From positions 294,132 to 358,131 of the forward strand of contig CAVQVG010000004.1 in assembly GCA_963717125.1 (NCBI GenBank): a DNA stretch of 64,000 nt. Direction: 5' to 3'. Source of the DNA: RYN-230 sp963717125. Lineage in GTDB: Bacteria > Actinomycetota > Actinomycetes > Streptosporangiales > Streptosporangiaceae. The position numbers and the translations under genes were made by a program. Positions 14,451 through 23,172 of this stretch are shown in pieces. Every line of letters starts with the position of its first letter. Within the stretch, counting starts at the first letter, position 1. The notes below the pieces were generated by a model. It worked only from the letters and a program-made list of their open reading frames with translations, had not been told where the DNA came from and searched no databases.

Positions 14451-15140
14451 TTACTGCTTCGCTGCCCGGCCGGGCGGCGGAGTCTGGCGACCGGGCCGGA
14501 CGATGCCTTGTTCGTAGGCGTACACGGCGATCTGGACGCGGTCGCGCAACCCGAGCTTGGCGAGGATGCGGGCGATGTGGCTCTTGACGGTGGCCTCGCT
14601 GAGGTAGAGGCCGGCGGCGATCTCGGCGTTCGACCGGCCCTGGGCGACCAGCCGCACAACGCCGAGTTCGCGTTCGCTGAGGCGCCCGGCCGTGTCCCCG
14701 GCCGAGGTGCCGGGTGCGGGGCCGCTGCAGAAGTCCTCGATCAGCCGCCGGGTGATGGCGGGGGCGAGGAGGGTCTCGCCGGCGGCTACCGCGCGGACGG
14801 CGCCGGTCAGCTGCTCGCGGTTGGCGTCCTTGAGCAGGAACCCGCTCGCGCCGGCCTTCAGCGCGTGGTAGACGTACTCGTCCAGGTTGAAGGTGGTCAG
14901 CATCAGGATCCGCGCCCGGCACCCGGCCCGGACGAGCCGGGTGGTTGCCTCGATGCCGTTCATCTGGGGCATGCGGACGTCCATCAAGATCACGTCAGGA
15001 TCGAGGAGCCGTGCCTGGGCCAGCGCCTGGCTGCCGGTGCCAGCCTCCCCGGCGACGGCCAGGTCCGGTTCGGCTTCCAGCAGCATCCGCAGACCCTCGC
15101 GGACGAGGTCCTGGTCATCGGCGATCAGGACGCTGATCAC
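14451..15140 (-). CDS. NarL/FixJ-family response regulator
   Basis: A 229-residue regulator. The receiver domain has the acidic pair DD (residues 8-9), the phosphoacceptor Asp54 in ILMDVRMP, the TT switch residue region (MLTTFNLDEY), and Lys in FLLKDAN. A LuxR-type helix-turn-helix follows (LSERELGVVRLVAQGRSNAEIAAGLYLSEATVKSHIARILAKLG). The GTG start overlaps the stop of the histidine-kinase gene by 4 bases, so kinase and regulator form one operon. The adjacent, divergently transcribed ABC exporter is the likely target, as in many actinobacterial arrangements of this kind. Confidence 0.9.
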   Translation of the reverse strand: MISVLIADDQDLVREGLRMLLEAEPDLAVAGEAGTGSQALAQARLLDPDVILMDVRMPQMNGIEATTRLVRAGCRARILMLTTFNLDEYVYHALKAGASGFLLKDANREQLTGAVRAVAAGETLLAPAITRRLIEDFCSGPAPGTSAGDTAGRLSERELGVVRLVAQGRSNAEIAAGLYLSEATVKSHIARILAKLGLRDRVQIAVYAYEQGIVRPGRQTPPPGRAAKQ

Positions 15141-16279
15141 GACAGCCCGTCGGCTGCGGGCAGGCGGTCGCCTAGCGGCAGCCGGGCGTGCACGGCGAAC
15201 CCGCCGCCGGGCCGCGGCCCGGCGTGCAGTTCACCGCCGAATATCGCGGCCCGCTCGCGCATCCCGGCCAGCCCGTGCCCGCCGGCCCGGACCCGGTCAC
15301 CGGGCTGTCTCGTTCCGTCGTCGGTGATCTCGATCGTGACCGCTTCATCCGCGCAGCCGATCGTCACGTCGGCGCGGGCCGGGCCGGCGTGCTTGAGGAC
15401 GTTGGTCAGCGCCTCCTGGACGATGCGGTAGACCGACACGTCCACGGCCGCGGGCAGCGCAGCGGGCGCACCCTTGATGACCAGGTGCACCGGCAGCCCG
15501 GCGGCGCGGACGCTGTCAGCCAGGACTTCGAGCTCACCGACGCCCGGCTGCGGAGCGAGCCCGGTCTCTTCGCCGGTGTCGCGCAGGACGCCCAGCAGCC
15601 GGCGGGTCTCGGCCAGCGCCTGCCGTCCGCTGTGCTCGATCTTCTCCAGGGCCGCGTCGGCGGCTTTTCCCGCCGCCCGGGCGCCGGCCGCCTGCAGCAC
15701 GACCACGCTGAGGTGATGGGCGATGATGTCGTGCAACTCCCGGGCGATCCGGGTCCGTTCGGCCGCCGTGGCCTGCTCGGCCTGGCGCTGGAGCGCCGCG
15801 TTACGTTCGGCCAGTGCCACGGACTGCCTGCGGGCGCGGACGAGCACGCCGAGCAGACAGAAGCCCACGATTGGGACGACAGACAGGCCCGCGCGGGCGC
15901 TGAGGATCACGACGGCGCTGATGCCCAGGCCGGCCGCCGCGCGGCGCAGGCTGGCGTGCGCGCCCAGCGAGTAGCCGCCCGCGAAAAGCACGAACAACTC
16001 CAGGAGCTGCGGCGGGTGCCTGGTGATCAGGCATTGCAGCGCTATGCCCGCCGATATCACCAGCAACATCAGCGCCGGCGCGCGGCGGCGCAGCGCCAGC
16101 GGCGCGCCTATCAGCAGGGGCAGTAGCGCCAGCAGCCACGGCGGCCCGGCGATCCGGGTACCGGCCAGGCCGGCCGGGGCCCAGGCGGCGACGGCGATCA
16201 GCCCGGCCCCGGCGATCCCCATCCCGGCATCGAGGATCATGCCCGGGTCGCCACCCGCGAAGCGCCGAACCGCCTGCAT
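15137..16279 (-). CDS. Sensor histidine kinase (HisKA_3 type)
   Basis: A 380-residue membrane kinase. Five to six hydrophobic segments fill the first 150 residues. The dimerisation/phosphoacceptor helix contains RTRIARELHDIIAHHLSV with His183. The ATPase part carries the N box EALTNVLKHAGPA, a D-x-G segment (ITDDGTR), and GHGLAGMRERAAIFGGEL. It phosphorylates the response regulator encoded just downstream. The ATG at 16279 gives the usual length; an upstream in-frame ATG at 16339 is possible but adds an Arg-rich tail with no homology. A 157-base gap separates it from the divergent ABC genes. Confidence 0.88.
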   Translation of the reverse strand: MQAVRRFAGGDPGMILDAGMGIAGAGLIAVAAWAPAGLAGTRIAGPPWLLALLPLLIGAPLALRRRAPALMLLVISAGIALQCLITRHPPQLLELFVLFAGGYSLGAHASLRRAAAGLGISAVVILSARAGLSVVPIVGFCLLGVLVRARRQSVALAERNAALQRQAEQATAAERTRIARELHDIIAHHLSVVVLQAAGARAAGKAADAALEKIEHSGRQALAETRRLLGVLRDTGEETGLAPQPGVGELEVLADSVRAAGLPVHLVIKGAPAALPAAVDVSVYRIVQEALTNVLKHAGPARADVTIGCADEAVTIEITDDGTRQPGDRVRAGGHGLAGMRERAAIFGGELHAGPRPGGGFAVHARLPLGDRLPAADGLS

Positions 16280-16436
16280 ACACCGAACGTAGCGCCTGGC
16301 CAGGCCGGGTGCATCAGCCGTACGGCGACCCGGATTCATCCTTGCGGATGAACCGGTTCGTCCGGGCGGCCGCAGACAGGCGAGGCCGTGTTCAGCGACC
16401 GTGGCACCAGCCAACGACTCAGCAAGGAAGAGACGC

Positions 16437-17435
16437 ATGACCACGATTTCCGAACATGGCGACAGCCCGCGTCCGCGGGCCGTCCAGCCCGTTCCGGGCC
16501 AGGCTGGCGACTGGGCGGTCGAGGTGCACGGGCTCACTAAGCGGTTCGGCGCCCGGGCCGCCGTCAACAACGTGGGCCTGCTTGTCCCGCGGGGCTCGGC
16601 GTTCGGCTACCTGGGGCCGAACGGGGCGGGCAAGACCACGCTGATCCGGGTCCTGCTGGGCCTGACCAGGGCCGACAGCGGCACGATGTCGCTGCTCGGC
16701 GTCCCCGTCCCGGCCCAGCGCCGCCGTGCCCTGGCCCGGGTGGGCGCGATCGTCGACGAACCCCGGTTCCACGGCCACCTGACCGGACGGGAGAACCTGA
16801 AGATACTGGCGGCCGCCAGGGGAGGAGACGCCGAAAGGCAGATCGGCCCGGCGCTGGACCGGACGCGGCTGACCCAGCGGGCCGGCGACAAGGTCTCCGC
16901 CTATTCCATGGGCATGCGCCAGCGGCTGGGCCTGGCCGCCTGCCTGCTGGCCGACCCGCTGCTGCTCATCCTCGATGAGCCGATGAACGGACTGGACCCG
17001 GCCGGCATGCACGAGATGCGGGACATGCTCCGCAGCCTGACCGGCGAGGGACGGACCGTCGTGCTGTCGTCACACCTGCTGGATGAGGTGGAGCGCACCT
17101 GCGACCAGGTGGCCATCGTTAACCACGGCAAGGTCATCCGCCAGGGTCCCATCGGCGAACTGACAGAAGGAGCCGACGTTGCCGTCGAGGTGCAGTGTTC
17201 CGATCCGCCCGCGGCGGCACGCGCCCTCGGCCAGTCCACGATCGCGTCCCGCATCACCCGCTCCGAGGACGGGCTGACCGTCACGCTGACCGCCGGGCCG
17301 GCCCATGAGCAGACAGCCGACATCAACCGCCGCCTGGTCGGGGCCGGGATCTCCGTCTACGGCCTGCGTCAGACGCACGCCAGGCTGGAGGACTGGTTCC
17401 TGTCCGTGACAAGCCGCTTTGGAGGGGAACAGTGA
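16437..17435 (+). CDS. ABC transporter ATP-binding protein (DrrA/CcmA-like)
   Basis: A 332-residue nucleotide-binding subunit. Walker A is GPNGAGKTT, the Q-loop region is VGAIVDEPRFHG, the signature is a variant YSMGMRQRLGLA, Walker B is LLILDEPMNGLDP, and the H-loop is VVLSSHLLDEVE. The C-terminal 100 residues are the regulatory extension seen in DrrA-like exporters. The ATG at 16437 (after AAGGAAGAGA) is preferred to a GTG at 16401. It couples ATP hydrolysis to the permease encoded 4 bases into its stop. The neighbouring two-component system is probably its regulator. Confidence 0.9.
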   Translation: MTTISEHGDSPRPRAVQPVPGQAGDWAVEVHGLTKRFGARAAVNNVGLLVPRGSAFGYLGPNGAGKTTLIRVLLGLTRADSGTMSLLGVPVPAQRRRALARVGAIVDEPRFHGHLTGRENLKILAAARGGDAERQIGPALDRTRLTQRAGDKVSAYSMGMRQRLGLAACLLADPLLLILDEPMNGLDPAGMHEMRDMLRSLTGEGRTVVLSSHLLDEVERTCDQVAIVNHGKVIRQGPIGELTEGADVAVEVQCSDPPAAARALGQSTIASRITRSEDGLTVTLTAGPAHEQTADINRRLVGAGISVYGLRQTHARLEDWFLSVTSRFGGEQ

Positions 17436-18295
17436 GCCAGCACAGCCTCGCCATCGGCGGGCGCGGCTCATGGGTGCCGCCATGGTCCCTGATCAGCGCC
17501 AAATTCCTGGAACTACGCAAACGCCGCGTCCTCATGATCGTCACGGTGGCGTTCACCATAGCCCTGCCGGTCATCTTCTACGGCGTCCGGCTGATCTACC
17601 ACCTGGGCGACCCGGCTCGCTACGCGCCGGCCGGCGCCCCGGACGCTTTCGCGACCGCCGGCACGGTGCTGGACGAGTTCGGGTTCATCATCGCCACCGC
17701 GCTCGGCGCCACCGCCGGGACCGCCGACCTGACCGACGGCATGTTCCGCCACCTCGTGATCACCGGCCGGTCCAGGCTCGCGCTCTACCTGGCCCGCATC
17801 CCGGCCGGGCTGTCCATCCTGCTCTCGCTGGCCGCCGCCGGCTTCGCCGTGGCCTGCCTGGTGACCGCGTTCCTCGGCAGCCCGGAGCCGGCCAGCGCGG
17901 TCGCTGTGCCGGCGGGCGACATGATCCGTTCCGGGCTGTGGCTCGAGCTTGATCTGGTCATCGGGTTCACGGTCGGGCTCGGCCTCGGCTCGCTCATGGG
18001 CCAGCGGACCGTGCCGGTCATCCTGCTCATCGTGCTGGAGATCATCATCACCCCGGCACTGGCCGATCACGCGCTGCCCCACTTCATCAACGGCGAGCGC
18101 CTCATCGTCGGCGTCGCCATGGACCAGCTGAAACCGGCCGCGCTGGCCGGAGGCACCACGATCGGGCCAGGCGGCGGCCCGCGCGAACTGCACCTGCCGC
18201 CCATGCCCACCTGGGCCATGGTCACCGTCATCGCCGGCTGGATCATCGGCTGGTCCGTCATCGGCGCCTGGAAGATGGCCACCCGCGACGCGTGA
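17432..18295 (+). CDS. ABC transporter permease (ABC-2 type)
   Basis: A 287-residue membrane protein with six predicted helices, typical of the ABC-2/BceB-like permeases paired with DrrA-type ATPases. Hydrophobic stretches include RVLMIVTVAFTIALPVIFYG, IARIPAGL-SILLSLAAAGFAV, TVPVILLIVLEIIITPALA, and the final WAMVTVIAGWIIGWSVI. A large loop near residue 210-250 is Gly/Pro-rich. The GTG start overlaps the ATPase stop (GTGA), so the pair is coupled. The substrate is unknown; resistance to a membrane-active compound or antibiotic export is typical for such pairs. Confidence 0.85.
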   Translation: MSQHSLAIGGRGSWVPPWSLISAKFLELRKRRVLMIVTVAFTIALPVIFYGVRLIYHLGDPARYAPAGAPDAFATAGTVLDEFGFIIATALGATAGTADLTDGMFRHLVITGRSRLALYLARIPAGLSILLSLAAAGFAVACLVTAFLGSPEPASAVAVPAGDMIRSGLWLELDLVIGFTVGLGLGSLMGQRTVPVILLIVLEIIITPALADHALPHFINGERLIVGVAMDQLKPAALAGGTTIGPGGGPRELHLPPMPTWAMVTVIAGWIIGWSVIGAWKMATRDA

Positions 18296-18358
18296 CCGCC
18301 GGCTGAAGCCTCAGCAACCCAGCGCCCTTCTCCGCAGAACTCACGGCGAGGTGACAGA

Positions 18359-20194
18359 ATGCGAAAACTTTCCCAGCTTGTGTCCATTGTCGCGGTGACG
18401 ATTCTGGTCATCGCCCTGACCGCGGCGGTCATGCCCGTGGCCCCCGGCGCGACGGCACATCCCGCGTCCGGCGCGAGCGTGAACCGCACCGGGTACATCA
18501 CGATCTCGGGCGAGGTCAAGCTGGCCTATGACCTGACGCTGCCGTCCGCGACCGGCCGGTTCCCGGTCGCGCTGGAGTACAACGACTACACCTCGGGCGC
18601 GGACAACACCGCCCATGTCGCCGGGACCGACGCCGGGGACCTGCTGGCCGCTGGCTTCGCGGTACTGGGCGTCAACCAGCCGGGCAGCGGCTGCTCCGGC
18701 GGGGTGAACAACATGGCGGACGTGAACGGTTGGGGCCGGGCCGGGGCACAGGTCGTCGAGTGGGCGGCACGCCAGCCGTGGAGCACCGGGCATGTCGGGA
18801 TGTTCGGCTCGTCGTGGACCGGGATGACCCAGCTCGGGGTGGCCAGTTTCCGGCCACGGGGCCTGGATGCGGTCACCCCGTTCCACGTCGCCGCCGACCT
18901 CTACCGGGATGTCTCTTATCCGGGCGGGGTGTACAACTCGGCGTTCATGAACTTGTACGCCGCCGGGCTCGTGCGGATCGACCGGCAGGCGGCGTCCGGC
19001 GGCATAAGCCGCGGGAACCGGCAATGCATCAAGGACTTCTACCGGCACGTCAGGCTCAACCAGAAATACAGCATCGCCCGGAACATGCTCGTCCACCCGT
19101 TCGACGACCGCTACTGGCAAACATCGCCGGGCTCGCGCATCGGCCGCATCGATGTCCCGGTACTGGGCTGCCAGTCTTGGCAGGACGGCCTGGTGTCGTC
19201 ACGGGCAACGGAGTTGTATTACGACGCGTTCCGGCGGACGACAAGCTGGTTCATCGGCATGAACGGCCCGCACGGGAGCTGCGAGGCCGGCCGCCCGCTG
19301 GCGATGATGGTGAGTTTCCTGCGACATTATGTGGCGGGCGCGCGCAACGGATGGCCGGGCACCCCGCACATCACGATCCTGCACGAGGTCAGCGAAGGCG
19401 CCACCACGCCGCCGCGGTCGGCTTGGGTCAGCACCTACCGCAACTGGTCGGACGTGATGAAGCCCGTGCGGCTGTACTTCCACGGCAACGGGTCGCTGGC
19501 CACGAGCCCGGCCACCAGCGCCACCGCCGGGCAGTCCTCGTTCTCCGGTCCGGCTCCCGCGCAGAGCGGAAGCTGGACGGCGCCGCTGCGGCCGGGGACG
19601 TCGGTCTCCTACACCACCCCACCGCTGGCACACGACGCGGACTTCTTCGGCCCGGGAAGCGTGAACCTGTGGCTGTCATCCACCGCGCCCGACACCGACA
19701 TCGAGGTGATCATCAGCGAAGTCCGCCGGGACGGCCAGGAGCAGTACGTGCAGGCCGGGTGGCTGGACGTCGCGCAGCGCCAGCTCGCTCCCGCCGGAAA
19801 CGGGCCCGGCCAGTCCAGCGCCCTGCGGCCCTACCAGACGCACACGCAGGCCGGCTACCAGCTGCTCACCCCGCGCACGCGGGTGTACGCGCGGGTCGAG
19901 CTGTTCCCGTTCGAGCATGTGTTCCGCCAGGGGTCCAGCATCCGGATCACGATCGACTCAGCGACCGGCACGGTCCAGTCCACCGGTGTGTGGGGACTGA
20001 GCGGCCTTCCGGCGCAGTTCACCAATACCGTTTACGCCGGCCCGTCCCAGCCGTCGGACGTGGTGCTCGGCCTCATTCCCGGCGCTACCGCGAGAGCGCC
20101 GCTGCCCGCGTGCGGCAGCGTCATAGGCGAACCGTGCCGTCCTAACCGGACACCCGTGCCAACCGGCCGCGTGACCATACCCGGAACCCAGTGA
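18359..20194 (+). CDS. Secreted CocE/NonD-family hydrolase (X-Pro dipeptidyl-peptidase-like)
   Basis: A 611-residue exported alpha/beta hydrolase. A Sec signal (MRKLSQLV, hydrophobic core, cut near the AHPAS segment at about residue 38) precedes the catalytic domain. The nucleophile elbow is GSSWTG (Ser152). Candidate Asp and His are in SWQDGLVSS and MNGPHGSCE. The C-terminal third is a jelly-roll domain (DTDIEVIISEVRRDG, SSIRITIDSA) as in CocE and PepX. The family cleaves N-terminal X-Pro dipeptides or esters such as cocaine; the natural substrate here is unknown. A GAGGTGACAG ribosome-binding sequence lies just before the ATG. Confidence 0.85.
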   Translation: MRKLSQLVSIVAVTILVIALTAAVMPVAPGATAHPASGASVNRTGYITISGEVKLAYDLTLPSATGRFPVALEYNDYTSGADNTAHVAGTDAGDLLAAGFAVLGVNQPGSGCSGGVNNMADVNGWGRAGAQVVEWAARQPWSTGHVGMFGSSWTGMTQLGVASFRPRGLDAVTPFHVAADLYRDVSYPGGVYNSAFMNLYAAGLVRIDRQAASGGISRGNRQCIKDFYRHVRLNQKYSIARNMLVHPFDDRYWQTSPGSRIGRIDVPVLGCQSWQDGLVSSRATELYYDAFRRTTSWFIGMNGPHGSCEAGRPLAMMVSFLRHYVAGARNGWPGTPHITILHEVSEGATTPPRSAWVSTYRNWSDVMKPVRLYFHGNGSLATSPATSATAGQSSFSGPAPAQSGSWTAPLRPGTSVSYTTPPLAHDADFFGPGSVNLWLSSTAPDTDIEVIISEVRRDGQEQYVQAGWLDVAQRQLAPAGNGPGQSSALRPYQTHTQAGYQLLTPRTRVYARVELFPFEHVFRQGSSIRITIDSATGTVQSTGVWGLSGLPAQFTNTVYAGPSQPSDVVLGLIPGATARAPLPACGSVIGEPCRPNRTPVPTGRVTIPGTQ

Positions 20195-20233
20195 CGTGCA
20201 GCCGCCGGGCTACCAAGGAAAGGAAACGCCGCG

Positions 20234-20368
20234 ATGACAATCGCGATGGCAATCGGCACGCATAACCTCAGTGTCGTCCCCATCATCCTCGCCGTGATAA
20301 TCATCGGCGTCGCCATCTTCTTCATAATGCGGCACAGAAGGAAACCACCGAACGGTCATGGCACGTGA
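20234..20368 (+). CDS. Small single-span membrane protein
   Basis: A 44-residue protein in a short open frame after the hydrolase gene. The ATG has AAAGGAAAC about 6 bases upstream. One hydrophobic helix (SVVPIILAVIIIGVAIFFIM) is followed by a basic tail (RHRRKPPNGHGT), predicting an N-out, C-in orientation. It lies 39 bases after the hydrolase stop, in the same direction. No family is recognised, but the signal, helix and basic end make it more plausible than chance. Confidence 0.5.
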   Translation: MTIAMAIGTHNLSVVPIILAVIIIGVAIFFIMRHRRKPPNGHGT

Positions 20369-20394
20369 CACCAGCACAGCGTTCGCGCGGCGGG

Positions 20395-20751
20395 TCAGTG
20401 GGTGGGGTGGCCCAGGTCGGGGTCGCTGGGTACCGGGAGGTCGTGCTGGCGGAGCCGGGTCGCGCGGATGTCGTCCGCGTACACGCTCACCGTGAACAAG
20501 CTGCCGCACAGAATGAGCGCCACCATGGTCAGGATGACCCAGAGCGGGGCGGGCAGCAGGATGTCCAGGACCACGGCCAGGATCACGCAGATCGGGATGA
20601 TGACAGCCAGGTGCCGGAGCACCGTGCGGAGCCGCCAGCCCGGGTCGGTGAGCTGGTGCCGGACCCAGTGCACGTTCGCGTCGGGCAGCCGGAACCCGTA
20701 GGCGAACCGGAGCCAGCCCAGCAGGCCCGGATCGCCCGGCAGTCGGGTCAA
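20395..20751 (-). CDS. DUF5313-like small membrane protein
   Basis: A 118-residue protein. The N-terminal LRFAYGFRLPDANVHWVRHQLTDPGWRLR matches the shape of DUF5313 proteins (AYGxRLPDxxxxWVxxDLT). Two hydrophobic helices follow (HLAVIIPICVILAVVLDILL and LWVILTMVALILCGSLFTVSV), then a charged tail beginning YADDIRATRL. Function is unknown in the family. The TTG start has GGGAGC upstream. It faces the hydrolase gene convergently. Confidence 0.6.
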   Translation of the reverse strand: MTRLPGDPGLLGWLRFAYGFRLPDANVHWVRHQLTDPGWRLRTVLRHLAVIIPICVILAVVLDILLPAPLWVILTMVALILCGSLFTVSVYADDIRATRLRQHDLPVPSDPDLGHPTH

Positions 20752-20813
20752 TGGGAGCTCCCGGCCGGGACCAGCGGCCGCGCAGCGTGCGGGGGACGCA
20801 TGCGTCTAGTCTG

Positions 20814-22568
20814 TCAGTCCTTCAGCTGGCAGATGACCCCGCCCGCGGGCACCGTCTGGCCGATCTGCACGGTCAGCCCGGTCACCGTGCCGTCCTTGTG
20901 CGCGGTCAGCGGCTGCTCCATCTTCATCGCCTCGAGCACCACCACGGTGTCACCCGCCGACACGTGCTCGCCTTCGGCCGCGACGATCTTGGTGATCGTG
21001 CCCTGCATCGGGCTGACCAGTTCGTCCCCGGTGGCCTGGCCCGCGGCGCCGCCCGCGCCAGGCCGGCCGCCGCGCGGCCGCCGCGCCGCGCCGGCCGCGG
21101 CCGGCGCGGCGCCGCCCAGCCCGGCGGGCAGCACCACCTCCAGCCGCTTGCCGCCGACCTCGACGGTGATCCGCTCGCGCGGCGCGGCCTCAGCCGCACC
21201 GGCCGGCGGGCCGCTGTACGGCTCGATCGAGCCGCTGAATTCGGTCTCGATCCACCGGGTGTGCACGTGGAACGGCGCCGCGGTGAACGCTTCGTCCCGG
21301 ACCACCGCCCGGTGGAACGAGAGCACCGTGGGCATGCCGCCGACCACGCACTCGTCCAGCGCGCGGCGGGCCCGCTGCAGCGCTTCGGTGCGGCTGGCCC
21401 CGGTAATGATGATCTTGGCCAGCAGTGAGTCGAAAGCCTGCGGCACGGTCATGCCCGCCGCGTAACCGGCGTCCACCCGGACGCCCGGGCCGGTCGGCCA
21501 GGTCAGCTCGGTGATGGTGCCGGGGGCGGGCAGGAAACCGCGTCCCGCGTCCTCCGCGTTGATCCGGAACTCGATCGAGTGGCCGCGCGGCGCCGGGTCG
21601 GGGTAGTCGAGCCGCTGCCCGTCCGCGATGCGGAACATCTCCCGGACCAGGTCGATGCCAGTGACCTCTTCGGACACCGGGTGCTCGACCTGCAGCCGGG
21701 TGTTCACCTCCAGGAAGGACACCGTGCCGACCTGCCCGACGAGGAACTCGCAGGTGCCCGCGCCCACGTAGCCGGCCTCACGGAGGATGGCCTTGGACGA
21801 GGCGTAGAGCTGTTCGAGCTGGCTGTCGGACAGGAACGGCGCCGGGGCCTCCTCGACCAGCTTCTGGTGCCGGCGCTGCAGCGAGCAGTCCCGGGTGGAC
21901 ACCACGACCACGTTGCCCTCGCGGTCGGCCAGGCACTGCGTCTCCACATGCCGGGGCCGGTCCAGGTAGCGCTCCACGAAGCACTCACCCCGGCCGAACG
22001 CGGCGACCGCCTCGCGGACCGCCGACTCGTACGCCTCGGCGATCTCGCCGGCCTGGCGGACCACCTTGAGGCCGCGGCCACCACCGCCGAACGCGGCCTT
22101 GATCGCGATGGGCAGGCCGTGCTGCGCGACGAACGCCTCGACGTCCGCCACCCCGCTGACCGGGCCGTCGGTGCCGGGCGCCATCGGCGCGCCCACCCGG
22201 CTGGCGATCTCCCGGGCCGCCACCTTGTCGCCGAGCGCCTCGATCGCGGCCGGCGGGGGCCCGATCCAGATCAGCCCGGCGTCGCTGACCGCGCGGGCGA
22301 AGCTGGCGTTCTCGGCGAGGAAGCCGTAGCCCGGGTGCACCGCGTCCGCCCCGGCCTCGGCCGCCACCTTCAGGATCTTCTCGATGCTGAGGTAGGTGTC
22401 GGCCGGGCTGACCCCGCCGAGCGCGTAGGCCTCGTCCGCCATCGACACGTGCAGCGCGTCCAGGTCCTGGTCGGCGTACACCGCCACGCTGGCCAGGCCG
22501 GCATCCCGGCAGGCGCGCACCACCCGGACCGCGATCTCGGCGCGGTTCGCGATGAGCACTTTGCGCAC
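20814..22568 (-). CDS. accA: Acyl-CoA carboxylase alpha subunit (biotin carboxylase plus biotin carrier)
   Basis: A 584-residue AccA3-like subunit. The biotin carboxylase part opens with RKVLIANRAEIAVRVVRACRDAG, has the ATP-grasp glycine loop FGGGGRGLKVV, the catalytic region FLEVNTRLQVEHPVSEEVTG, and the RINAEDAG segment. An Ala/Pro-rich linker leads to the carrier domain with the biotinylated Lys in VLEAMKMEQPL. It carboxylates biotin with bicarbonate and ATP and serves acyl-CoA (acetyl-, propionyl-) carboxyltransferases. The GTG at 22568 is chosen because GGGAGGAG lies 6-7 bases upstream; longer starts add non-homologous residues. Partners in the window are at 25640 and 24337. Confidence 0.93.
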   Translation of the reverse strand: MRKVLIANRAEIAVRVVRACRDAGLASVAVYADQDLDALHVSMADEAYALGGVSPADTYLSIEKILKVAAEAGADAVHPGYGFLAENASFARAVSDAGLIWIGPPPAAIEALGDKVAAREIASRVGAPMAPGTDGPVSGVADVEAFVAQHGLPIAIKAAFGGGGRGLKVVRQAGEIAEAYESAVREAVAAFGRGECFVERYLDRPRHVETQCLADREGNVVVVSTRDCSLQRRHQKLVEEAPAPFLSDSQLEQLYASSKAILREAGYVGAGTCEFLVGQVGTVSFLEVNTRLQVEHPVSEEVTGIDLVREMFRIADGQRLDYPDPAPRGHSIEFRINAEDAGRGFLPAPGTITELTWPTGPGVRVDAGYAAGMTVPQAFDSLLAKIIITGASRTEALQRARRALDECVVGGMPTVLSFHRAVVRDEAFTAAPFHVHTRWIETEFSGSIEPYSGPPAGAAEAAPRERITVEVGGKRLEVVLPAGLGGAAPAAAGAARRPRGGRPGAGGAAGQATGDELVSPMQGTITKIVAAEGEHVSAGDTVVVLEAMKMEQPLTAHKDGTVTGLTVQIGQTVPAGGVICQLKD

Positions 22569-22656
22569 TAAAACACTCCTCCCGACGCCGAGGAGTCTAA
22601 GTGAGCAGGTCGCACGCCGTCTCCTTGGGATCAGCGGCCTGACCACCGGCCGGCTG

Positions 22657-23172
22657 CTATCCGGCCCGGGCGCCCTCGTGGCGGAGCAGCCACGCCTTGC
22701 GGTCCAGGCCGTAGTAATAACCAGTCAGGCTGCCGGTCGAGCCCACCGCACGGTGGCATGGCACGACCGGGGCGATCAGGTTGAGCGCGCAGGCGGCGCC
22801 CGCGGCCCGCGGCGCGTGCGGGCTGCCCGCCCGCGCGGCCAGCTCGGTGTAGCTGACCGTGCTGCCCGGGGGCACCGCGCGCAGCGCCGCCCACAGCCGC
22901 TGCCGGCCCGGCGAGCCCGGCTGGTACACCGGGATGCCGTCCAGTGCGCGCAGCTCACCGGCGAAGTAGCCGCGCACCGGCTTGGCCAGCCAGGGCAGGT
23001 CGGTCGCGGGCACCAGGCGGAGCGGGCCGCCGCGCAGCGACCGGTGCAGCCGGGTGTACAGGTCGTCCGGGCGGGCGGTGAACCCGCCGCCGACCAGCCG
23101 GTCGCCGTGCGCGAGCAGGCTGAGCGAGCCGATCGGGGTGTCCAGCACGGCGGCCAGGATCGGGTCAGGCAT
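22657..23172 (-). CDS. ogt: Methylated-DNA--protein-cysteine methyltransferase
   Basis: A 171-residue suicide repair enzyme that removes alkyl groups from O6-alkylguanine. The acceptor is Cys139 in the conserved PCHR motif (IAPVVPCHRAVG), with the preceding helix-turn-helix region (VSYTELAARAG) and Asn131 in ACALNLIAP. Upstream lies the usual YFAGELRALDGIPV segment. Its first 8 bases overlap the end of the alkA gene, so the two alkylation-repair genes are co-expressed. Confidence 0.93.
   Translation of the reverse strand: MPDPILAAVLDTPIGSLSLLAHGDRLVGGGFTARPDDLYTRLHRSLRGGPLRLVPATDLPWLAKPVRGYFAGELRALDGIPVYQPGSPGRQRLWAALRAVPPGSTVSYTELAARAGSPHAPRAAGAACALNLIAPVVPCHRAVGSTGSLTGYYYGLDRKAWLLRHEGARAG

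Noticed and set aside
20814..20834. Epsilon-like or second carrier gene next to the carboxylase alpha subunit
   Set aside because: No additional reading frame with AccE or BCCP features is seen near 20,760-20,830.
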